Virus record (IMG/VR): IMGVR_UViG_3300031566_000093
Coordinates: 1-44,680 of that record
Length of the DNA: 44,680 bases
Strand: one strand, 5' to 3'
Source of the DNA: a virus
Position 1 is the stretch's first letter. Every line of letters begins with the position of its first letter. Shown piece by piece: positions 1 through 12,000 of the stretch. The position numbers and the translations under genes are program-made. Under the pieces are notes generated by a model. It made no database searches and was not told where the DNA came from. It saw nothing but the letters and a program-made list of their open reading frames with translations.

Positions 1-3000
1 TTATTAGCTGCTGGATTTGAATCTAAGTTTGGAGCTAGAACGTTTAAATCCCTTAAAGATGTCATGGGTAAGGGCATGATGGCTAAGGGTGAAAAGATAG
101 TCCCAGAAGATCTTGAATCTAAAGCAAAAGTTGCTTATGACAAGATTGTTGAATTTGTTAAGTTTCAAGTTAGTTTTGTAGAACAGCTTAGAAGAGTGTC
201 AGAGATATCTAAAACTGTGCCTACTCAAAAACTATATTTGAGAGAAGCTTTTCCAAGCTTTGATCCTACCACGGAATTTAAACCTGCCTTTGAAGGAATG
301 TCAAAAGCCTCCACTGAATTTATTGACAAAGAAAAAGCTGTTGCTAATTTGTTAGGAGAGTACTACAAAGAACAGTCTACCACTCGTTTATCTGATATAC
401 AAAATGCTATAAAGACTACTACTGCTCCTGTTGCTTCTGCTGCGGGAGAAGATCTCAAAAAAGAATCTGCTAAAGCTGTTGATGAGCTTACAGATGTTAT
501 AACTAAATCGCTAGTTGAAAGAAAAAGAGATGCTCTTAAATATTTAGAGTCGAAAGCGGAGGGCGACAAACCTGCTCGTGGAGCTCTTGGAGTAAGGACT
601 GAACCTCTATTTAGCACATTTAGAGCCAGTGGTGTTCAAGCTGGCGGCGGATACGGTGGTGGTTCACAACAAGAATCTATTATGAAAGAAATGTTGGGCG
701 TCAAAGATCCTAGTATGCTATTAGAGGCTACTGGCTTTAGAGGCCAAGCTATTCATAGAAATATACAAAAAGAGTTTGTAGGTAAATATCCAGACGCTGA
801 AATTGAACAGCTTATGGAAGATTTTGAAAATAAGATAACTGGTCATTTTGACGTGCTATATGAAAAATCTGGTCAAAAGATATTAACTGATATTAAAACT
901 GTTTATAGTACAAAGCAGTTTGAAAGGCTGAAAGAAATAGCTGATGAAGTCAGCAAAAGAAACATAACTATTCAACAAAAATTAGAGGAACTTAAAGCTT
1001 CTGATCCTACTTCTAGTGTAGAAAAGAATGTTATACGTAGATTAGAAAATTATATAAGCCAAGTAAATATATATCTCAAGGGCACAGAGGGCGCTATAGG
1101 AGAACTTCTAATAGCGAGCAGTTTTGATCCTGCTGATAGGATTACTATTCCTACAGGTAAGTTTGATCCTAAACTATTTAGTAAAGATATTGATGTTATA
1201 AATAAATCTAAAGCTAAAGTAATAGAAATACTTAAATCTATAAGTACCACAGGTAGATTACCTGAAGATTTATTGAAAGAGTACCCTAAAATATATAAGG
1301 TACTAAGTGAAAAATTAGAGCAGGGTGGTGTTGAAGGGTTTAAGAAATCATTACCAGTTCAAACACTCCCAATGAATATAGGTAAAGTAGGTAAAATAGG
1401 TGCGTCAGCTCAAGAGGTGTTGGGCAGACTTACAGAAAATCAGCAAGAACAATTTGACCGCTTGAGTACTGAATACCTTAATATATTTGAAGGATTAGGA
1501 GGCCCTGGCGGCGCTGAAAAACAATATAAATTATGGTTTGCTGGCGGTGCTGGTGCTGCTGGAGCTCCACCAGCTGCTCCGCCTCCGCCACCCCCTACCG
1601 GTCCTGGAGGCGGTGGGTTTGATGACGACGAAGAATTTAGAAAGAAAATAGAAGCATTATTAGCTAGAATACAATCAGGCATAGAACCAGATGTTGCCGA
1701 AATAGATAAACTTGTAAGAGCGGTAAGAGAAGCTGACGACAGAGCTGCTGCTGCTCTACAAAGAAATGAAAAAGGCGATGATCAATTAGCAGCTGCACTT
1801 TCTGATCTAGCCGATAGAATTAGGGAAGTTATAGAAATGACCGGCGGAAAGAAATCCGCTGAAACAATATCTAAATTATATGATACTATTAACAAAGTTA
1901 AGATGACAGGAGCTCCCAGAGGAGGAGCAGATTTTGGTGATTTCAGAACTGTTGATATAGAAAGAATACAACCAGACAAACCTGAAGCTATACATAAAAA
2001 TTTGATAGCTCTATATGAAGCTGCTATCCGAGTTAATCGTTTAGCAGATAGTGAAGAAATACAGAGATTTGGGCCTGAGATAGCCAAGCTCTTAATGGAA
2101 ACTGCTGAAAAAGGCCCAGCTGGTATAAGTCCTCAGATAAGTGAAGCCATTTCTGGTTTACCTCCTGAGAAAAAAGGCGGAATGGCTAAAATATGGATGC
2201 TCTATAAGAAAGCCGTTAGTGATTATTTTCTAAAAAGATTAGAGAGTCTTAAGAGCGAAATAGAAAAAGAGGGCGGTACCCCAGAAGGTAGAAAGGCGTA
2301 CATGGAATATGAGCAAGTTTTAGATAAGTATTTAGCTAATATTCGTGGAACTATAGGACGTACAAGTGATATATTTACTACTAAGGGCCCTACTGGAAAA
2401 AAGGATCAGTTCGTAGACTCAGATATTGCAAGATTGGTAGGGATTTATAAGTCTCCTAAGCAAATACAGGAAACAGTAAAGCAAAGCAATCTATTAAGTG
2501 GTGAATATAAGCCCATAATGGATGTGTTAGTTGGTGACCTTGATCCAACTATGTTAGATGATATAGCAACACCTCTTGAAAAAGTACGTACCGCTTTTCA
2601 AATGCTTACAAAAGAAGATTCTGGAATGAGAGCCATTTTAGATGATGCAGACGCATTCAGAAGAATAGGTTATGAAGCTGTAAAAGCTTGGGACTTTGAT
2701 TCATTAGTTAAAGGCATTACACAATTAAGAGGGGGATTACAAGCTTATAATCAATTACAAATAGGCGGGTTTGGAGGCTTAGGAGAAGATTATACTGAGC
2801 AAATCAGAAAAAATGTTACAGATACTTTAAATTATTTAAAACAACTAGAAAAAATGGTCTCCTCTACAGGAGCAGGAGCTTCTCCAATGGGAGCTGTAGG
2901 AGTCGCCCCATTCTTAGATCCTAAGACCCAGGAACTATTACATAAGAGAAATATAGTTCAGGCACAAAAGTATTTTGCTAAACCCGCTCAAGAGGGCGGT

Positions 3001-6000
3001 CCTGAAATAGGCCAAGCTTTTACCTATAGATATAAAACAGTTGACCCAGCTACTAAACAAACTTTATCTAGTATGGCCGAAGAATTTAAAAAAATAGGTG
3101 AAGAGACTAATAAGGCTGGCCAACAGGTCGGAATATTTACCCAACGTTCTGAAGATTTGGTAAAAGCTTTCCAAGGTAAAAGAAGTATAGGACAAGCTTT
3201 TGGAAGAGTTATTAGATGGGGGCTTGCTAGTAGAACTGTATATGGGCTAATAAGTGCTTTACAGAGTATGGTAAGTACTATAGCTGATGTTGAGTCCGGA
3301 ATAGCTGTGCTTCGCCAGGTTATGAGTCCTTTACAAACTGATTTTGGACAACTTACTCAGTCAGCCTTGGATTTTTCAAAACAATTTGGTGTACCTATAA
3401 GACAAGTAGTTGATTCTATGCGAGTGTTTGCACAACAGGGTTTGGCCCAGCAAGAAGTTGTAGATAGAACTAGAACTTCTATGCTTGCTGCTAATGTTAC
3501 TACGTTGAGTGCTGCTGAGGCTACAGAAGCTATCACTGCTGCAATGAAAGTTTTTGGTACAGAAGGCCAGAGTACTATAAGTTTCTTAGATGCATGGGCT
3601 GAGGTTGAAGCAAAGCATGCTATTACATCTGGGGACCTTGCTAATGGATTGAAGAAAGCTGCAGCTGTTGCTAAAACATCTGGAGTTACATTTGATCAAT
3701 TAAACGCCATAATAACTGGTATAGGAGAAACCTCTCGTCAAACCGGTAAAGAAATTGGTACTTCTTTAAGATTTATGTTTAGACGTATACAAGCGGATAA
3801 AGGTCCGAAACAATTAGCTCAAATAGGTGTACCAGTGGTAACTGGGACCGGAGAACTTAGAAGTACTTTTGATATTTTGGATCAGGTGGCTGGTAAATGG
3901 GGAGAGCTTACAAATGCTCAAAGACTAAATATTGCTACGTCTATTGGTGGTAGACGTCATTATAATAGTTTATTAATTCTAATGGATCATTGGAATGATG
4001 TTTTGGATACATTAGAAGATAGTTTGAATTCTAAGGGCGCCGCTGAAAGACGAAACGCAATAGTCATGGAGACTTATGCAAAGAAATTGCAACAAGTTAG
4101 AGCAGCTGTATCTGAATTACAGGTACAATTTGGAAAATTTGCACTACCAGTAGCAAAAACACTGTTAACTGGATTAAAAGGTGTGTTGGAAACCATTGCT
4201 AATATTCCAGCAGGTTTAAAGATAGCTGCTTTAGGGTTTGCAGCTTTGTTTGTAATAGTAGCCAAAGGCCAGAGTTTAATTAGTAATGTAATTGATAGAA
4301 TTAAAGGTTTTATGGGTGCTTTTGGTGATCTTGGCCCTCAGTTTATGAAGCAATTTAAGATTGGTATATTTGAAACTTTTGGAAAATTACCAAAAGTTTT
4401 GGCAGATATAGATGTACGCGGTTTGTCTAATATAGGCCAGGCAGGAAAAGGAATTCAAGATTTTGAATCCGTTCTTGGAAAAGCTGCTTTTACTTTAGCT
4501 CAATTTGGTAGAGGTTGGAACGCTGTTATGTCGGAAATAGCTTATACTGGAACAGTTACGTCTGAAACTGTAGGTAAAGCTTTTGGTAAAATTACTGGAG
4601 GGTTAGGAACTGCTGCAATTAAAGTAGCTACTAAGCACCCGGCACTTGCTGGTGTTTTGGGAGTTATGTCGCAGGGAGCTAAGGGAGGCGAAGCTGGTTT
4701 TCAAAAGCTAGGTGAGATGATAGGAATTCCTGCTGAAGGCTTGGCTAGATGGAGCTTGGAGAATGCTAGTTTTGTTAAATCCGTAGCACCTCTAGCAGGA
4801 TCTATAGCTGCTTTGATACCAATAGCCGGAGTAGCTGGAGATCAGTTTAAAAAACTGGCCTTTTCAGCGGATGGTTATGAAAAATCTCTATCCCCGTTAA
4901 GAAGAAAATTGAGCGGTGAATTAGCTACTATAAATGAACTCAGCCAGGGGTATAGAAGGCTTAACGAAGATATAAAAAGCGCTGCTAAAACATCCGAACC
5001 AGAAGCAACTAAAACCGCTATAAGTAGAGAAGAGTATGTAAGCCCTGTACTTACTTTAGGTAAAACTTATGACAACGCTAGAAAATTTGCTAACCAGTTA
5101 TCTACAACAAATATAAGTATGATACAAGGCTTTGATAGTCTTGGTAATGCTGTATTAAAAACTACGGGTAATTTCGAGGATTATTTTAGAGTACTTAGAG
5201 CTGCTAAGTTAAAAGAATTAGCGGATACTAGTGTATCTGCGTTGGAAAAATATGCGGAAGAGTTGACAAACGCTGGCGCGATGGGGTCTAGATTTAGATC
5301 AGAGCTTAAAAAGTTTGTGGGAGAAGTTCCTGCATTAGGGCCGATTCTTGCTAAACAGATTCAAGTATCACCAGCTCAAGAATTAGATGAAGCTACAAAA
5401 TCAGTTAATAAAATATTAGCTGTTAGAGAAAAATTTCCTATGACTACCGCTTTTGATGAACTTTTCCAAAGATACTTAGGAGATTTAGAAAACGTAAGAA
5501 CGCGATACAATGAATTCTATTCTAATTTCAAACGAGTTTTAGCAGACTTACCAACAGAAGGGTTATCAGCTGCTCAGATTTCAAATATGTTAGATAAAGA
5601 AACTTTACAACCTGCTTTTGAGTTGATGATAGAGTTTGAAGGCCGCTTGAAAAGATTATCTGAAGCTGGTAAAATAGATTGGAAAGATATTTTAGGAACA
5701 GAAATTCTGAAAAGAGTACATCCAGAAGCAAGTTTGGACTATGCTGCCCCACTAACTAAAGAGATGTTAAGGCAGAATAAAATTGTTCAAAGAGGAACAG
5801 AAGCTTTTGCTGGCGATGTTGTTTTGTTTAATGAAGACGTAGATAAAAAGTTTGATGTAGCAGGAAATCAGGGTATTCTTAAATATAGAGAAGGCTTAGG
5901 ATATTTTGTGGAAGGTATTGATAAGGAGCTTAGAACGGTTAGAGAAATTCCTTTTGACACTGTTCGTCAGTTTGTTGATAGTGTGTTTCCTGCCAACAAG

Positions 6001-9000
6001 ATAGCAGATCAGCTAGAGGAAAATTTAGATATATTAAGAGAATCTTTGGTGGGTGCTGCTGCTGGTATGGTAGGTGTTACTGCTAAGGAGTTTAAGCGAA
6101 TTGGTGGCTTGGGACCAAGATTCTTTGAACAAATTCCTACTGAAACTTTACTTCAAACTTCTGGTGGATTCGGAGGGACGGGCGGTGGGTATGGTGCCCA
6201 ACCATTCAAGGCAGGGCTGGGAGGTCTTGGGTTTGAAACTATAGTAAAAGATTATTTTATTAAGCCAATGAAATCATTGGAGTATTTAGTTGAAGAACCT
6301 AAAAAAAGACTGGAAGCCGGTGAACCATTTGATCCTGGATTTGAAAAAGATATTGAAAGATATGGCACTATAATAAAAAATAACCAAGTAATTGTACAAT
6401 ACATGGCTCTTTTTGTAGATTTAAATAAATCTCTTGCCGAATCCGCTAGAGTATTAGAAGAAAATATTGCTGTTGAAAAAGCTAGGAATGAAATATTAAC
6501 AACAACTGCTGGGTTGCTCAAAGGATTTCCAGAAAGTATGGCTGATATGAATCTTGGTGTTAGAGATTTTTTTCAATTAACCACACAACAAAGGGCATTG
6601 GTTAAAGAAAGAGCATTACCGCCAGAAAAAAGAGAGTTTGATATATTAAGAAGACGTGTTGGCACAGAGGATATAAGGCGCAGATCTTTTGCAGTAGAAG
6701 CAGAAAGAATACAAAGAGCTATAGTACAATTGGGATTTATACGTCAGCAAGCTGAAGCGGCTGGTGTTACTATTCCTAGAGAAGATTTAATGAGTATAAC
6801 CGAATCTGTGATTGCAGGCGGTACCCCGGCTGAAGGCGCTCAATTAGCAGTTCAGAAAGGTATTAAATCTGATACCGGTGCTATGGTAACTGGTATAAAT
6901 GATTTAGTAGATGCATTAGATCCTAGCAAAGCTGCAGCTAGAGCTAAGATGGACACCGATAATCTTGGAAAGGCTATAGGTAGAAATGTAGAATTACTTA
7001 AGGATCCAAGAGCTATTGATAGATTAAATACAGCTTTTGGTATGGATTATTTGGAGGTGGAACTCAAATCCCAATTTGATAAGCTAGCTAAATTAAGAAA
7101 TTTACATGAAAAGAAAGGTAATGAGTCTGTAGTAAGAGCTATAGACAGTACTATGACAGAGTCTTCTAGAGCTCTAATAGGTGCAATAGGAATTAGAGGA
7201 GCTACTGGAATAATATCACCAGGGCTTCCTACTCCTCAACGACTGATTACTAAGCAAGCTCAGAGATTAATGGATCCTATAAGGGATCCTGTAACTGATG
7301 TAACTAACTATCTACCTGGCGAATTTAATGTTGGTAATTTAATAAGCAGAGCTTTAGGTGGAGAAGGTTTACGAGAATTTAGACAGAGAATAGAAGAAAC
7401 TCAAAAAGGGGTTACTAAAGAAGAACAAACAAGTGCTAAAGTAATAAGAGGCTTAGCTCCAACTTTTGCGCCTATTATAGGCCCGTTAGGGTATGCTCTT
7501 GCTAGAAGCGAAGCTACTGGTTTAGAGAAAGGCAGTTATAGTAGATTAAAGGAATCCCCTGAGTTTAAAGAGTTGTCTACGCTTATGGATGACCAGAATA
7601 AGATAAGCGTAATTAATTCTAAAACTTTGACCAAATTATTTTTTGGTTATACAGCGTTTAATACTATAGCTAAAAGAGCCTCTGAAAGAGAACAAAAAGC
7701 TTACCAAATACAAGTAGACCAATTAAAACAACAGAGGTCAGGAGTAGTTGTAAAATACAAAGCAGATGAGATAGGACGTGGTGATTTTAAATCTCAGATA
7801 AAGGAATTAAATACTGAAATTATAGATTTAACTAGAAAAGCTAAAGAAGCTGGCGCAACTTCTAAAGAAAGAGCTACTAGAGAAGCTGTTGGTGTTGTGG
7901 CTGGTGCCGGAACTGCTTTTGCTAGAGCATTAGGAGTTAGTGAAAAAGCTTTAGTAGGATTAGGTGGAACTGCGGCTTCTACTATCATAGCTTGGAATGC
8001 TTGGACAGCATTAACAGGCGAAAAAATGCCAGAAATGGTAAAGAAAGCTACAGATGCAGCTAAAAAATGGGGAGATACATTAGGTAAAGAGGGTATAACT
8101 TGGTTAGATAAAGTTAAAATTTGGTTAACAAGGAAACACCCTTTGGGTAAGTATGCCCCTGGAGTGTTTGGAGCGGCTGGACAAGCTACTGCGGCTGCTA
8201 GAGATGTGGAAGAAGCGTCTAAAGCTCAAAAGGGTATGTTCACTGAGCAGGAAAAAGAGAAGTTAAAAAGAATAAAGGATTATGAAACTAGTGAAGAAAA
8301 TGTCAAAAGTACTGATGAGTTATTGAATAGTTTTAAAGCTGGTGATATTAAAAAACTTGATAAAGATACCCAGATGCTTAAGATTAATGATGATCAATTA
8401 ACTACTTTGCTATCTATTGATGAAAATACTAGACAAACAGCTGAAGGAACCGAAAGACCTGAGGCAGAGGGTAAAAAAGAGGAATCTAAACAAGGTGAAA
8501 TAGTTAAAGGATTAAGATCTAAATTAGATGAACTTAAACAAGAAAGGTTGGCAAAAGGTGGAGACACAGCTACTAAATTAAAAGATTTACTAGCAGGGGC
8601 TATATTGGTAGCTTCTGGAGGTTATTTAGCTGAAAAAGGCGGGCTGAGCGATGAATTAGGAGAAGCTACTAGAAGAGCTGAAAAAATAAATACAGCTTTT
8701 GGAGATTTAGTAAATAAATTTCCTAAAGAAGTAGAAGAACTGATTCAAAAAATGCAAATACGTAGAGCGGAGATGGTTAAAGCAGCGGCTGAGACTGGCG
8801 GGGAGGTTGGTAAAAAATCTCTATTATTAGACACACCAAAACTTTATGATGAATTTTTAAATGAATTAGTAGGGTTGGCCGACAGAGTTGGCTCCGCAGC
8901 TACTAAATCTGGTGAAATAATAGGTGCAGCAAAAGATAAACTATATTTAAAACAAACTGGCGAAGAAATAGCTAAATCTATAGGAGATTTTGCTAAAACT

Positions 9001-12000
9001 ATTATAGATGCTTCTATAGATTTGGAAATAGGTTTGAAATTAAGAACCCAAACTTTCGGCGCTATGAAAGGATTGCCTGCTTTTGAAGAAATATCGATGG
9101 GAAAACTGCCTCATGAATTGACCGCTACTGAAAGATTGATGAAGGAAGGCGGACCTGCTTGGCAGGATATGTATAAAACTTTTAAGAATTTAGATAATAT
9201 AAGAGAAAATCTGATATCATTATCTCAAGCCCAGGCTAAGGGTATAATTACTTCTCAAACAACTCTTTGGGCAGATACTAGAGACCAACAACAAGTTGTT
9301 AAAAGTCAACGAGAAGCTATTGAAAAAGAAGCTGCAAAATTTGCGCCAGGTAGAGGAGTAGCCGATCCTGGAATTGCTAAGGGCGCAGTTCAAATGCGTA
9401 AAGTTGTTGAAATTTATAACAAAAGTATAGACCCAAGTTTGATTACTAAAGAGATTGAGTCTAAAAAATCTGAGTTAGATATATTTAAGAGAAGTTCTAA
9501 AAAATTAGTTGGGTGGTATAGAGAAGCTCTAGAGCCAAAGAGTAAAATGTATGAGCCTGGCGCAGCAGATGTAGTGGGGACATCATTAGGCCAAACAAAT
9601 ATAAGTGTTATTCAAGCAAAACAACAAATTCAAGCATTACAAGGATTGGGCACTGAACTTGGAGAAACCGGATTAGGCAAAGCTGCTTCAAGTCTTAGAA
9701 CTAAAATTACCGAGACTATGGAAAAGATCAAAATGCAAGTAAATGTCTACAAGGATTTGGAGGGAGCGGCTAAAACGGCAACAGGATTAATGGAAAAATT
9801 GCACCTAGTGATGAATGCTACTGGACTAAATATTCAACAATTAATTGGTGATTTCGAACAAATGAAAGCTGGCTTTACTCTTGAAGAGGTACAACAACAA
9901 TTTGTAGAGGCGGCTGAGACGTTTGAACAGATTAGAAGAGGCGGAACTGCTCCAGGAGCTCCTGTATGGCCTACTTTCGAAATGATGCAAGCTGGTATGG
10001 CTCCTGAGCAGATGAATGTCGCTACCAAGCGTGACGCAGCGATGGCTGCTATTATAGCTCAAGGTAGAATGCCGACTGGTGAGGATATACAACGCCTAGA
10101 TTTTGAGGAGCAGAGAGAGAAGATACAATATAAGCAAGCTAAGGAAGATGCTAAGTTAAATAGACAACAAAGTGCGGCTGCTGAACTTCATAGAAGAATT
10201 TTAGAGGCTCAGAGAAGAGCTGGAATGATAGAAGGTAAAGAAAATGAAGGAATGCGAGAAGCATTAATAAGCAGGTTCGAAAACATTAGAACTGGTCTTT
10301 TAGGGCAATCTCGTGTAGCTGGTAGGGCACGTGAAGAAATATCACCAGGCATATTTGAAAGATATGGTTATAATTTTGATATTGTAGAGGAAGGTTTAAA
10401 AGATATTGGAACGGAGTTTGGAGGCAAGGGTGCGGAATTAGTAAGCGAAATTGGTGATTTAAATAAAATAATTGATCAGTTGGGTCTCGGTACTTATAGT
10501 CCAATAGTTAGTGAATTAACTAAAGCTAATGATTATTTAAATGCTATAGCTAAAAATACAGGAACTAGCCCTGAAGTTCTTAAATCTATACAGGATAGCT
10601 TAAAACCTATAGGTCTTCCAGCGAAAACCCCTTTACCAACAAGCCCAAAAGAAGAAGCTGCTGTGGCTGAACCTAGTAAATTTGTAAATCCTCTTACATG
10701 GTGGAAAGACCTATTTTTTGGAAAACAGTCTGGCGGTAGTATAACTGGACCTGGAGGACCCAGGGACGATCGTGTGCCTATAATGGCAAGTCCTGGAGAA
10801 TTTGTGGTTAAAGCGTCATCTGCTAAAAGATTAGGAAAGCCTACACTTGAACATATGAATCAAACTGGCAGTGTGCCAGGCTTTGCTGAGGGTGGCTATA
10901 GTAGGAATCCAGGTAATCCACTTATGACACCGGGCGCTCTTATGCATAAAAGATGGATGGAGAAGCCAGAAGAGTATAGAACTGCTGAGACGCCTTTTCA
11001 AAAAGTGATGCCTAAACTAAGTAAAGGGATAACTGAAAAAGCTCCGTGGTTGCCATTAGGAGAACATGTGCCAGAATGGGCTAAGAAACATCCCAAACTA
11101 TATGGTGCATTTGGAGCAGCCAAAACATTTACCCCTTATCATGAAGCTGAAATGACATTGGGTGGGAGTGAACTTGGTCTTTTGAGCTTAGCCGTTTTAC
11201 CGTTTTTGGGTTTAGGTACGAAAGCAGCAAAAGGAATTTATCAAGGGACTAAATTAGGTGCCAAATCACTATTAAAGTTGTTTGGAAAAGGCAAATTAGG
11301 GACTGCTACTGCTAAGAAATCTATAACTAAAACTACTCTTACAGGTAAATACGCAGATGAAATAACTAAACAAGTTATGGAAACCAGAGCTGGCCAAACT
11401 AATCTTGGCTACGCGTTAGGCATAAGAGCTGCAGAACAAGATGTTAAGATTCTAGCTCCTATGGCTAAACTTCGTAAGCAGATCGGTGCTGGGTACGAGG
11501 ATGCTATGAAAGCTGGTGATTACGATACAGCGGCACTTTTAGGCAGCAAAGCGCAGGGTATGAGAGAGGGTAAAGAAATGGCCGAAGCATTATTAGCAAT
11601 TAAGGCTGGAAAAACTCCTCCTGTTAATAGTGCTACTACTAAGGCTATACAGTATATGGAAGAAGGAAATTTGCCTAATTTGCCTAAATTAGATTTTCCT
11701 GTAGCTAAAAGTAAAAACGCATTGATGGCAAAACTAACAGAAGAAACAGGATTAGGACCTCCTGGCGGCGCATTACAGATGGTAGGAGAAATTGCAGGAG
11801 CTGCTGTTAAACCAAAAAAACTCACTGCTATAGGCCCATTAAAGATGGAATCCTATGTTAAAAAGCCGGTAAGGGGTGCTCCAGAGAGTGCTTTTGAAAC
11901 TATATTAGAACGTAAAACTAAAGCATCTAAAGATGAGATAGCGATGATGAGAGAGAAGTGGAGTAGGTATAAAGATATTCCTCCACTAGAGGCTTTTGAA

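Noticed and set aside
64-66. ATG at 64 as the start of the tape measure gene
   Set aside because: The frame is open from base 1, with no stop before it and no ribosome site ahead of the ATG. The gene is more likely cut by the window edge.
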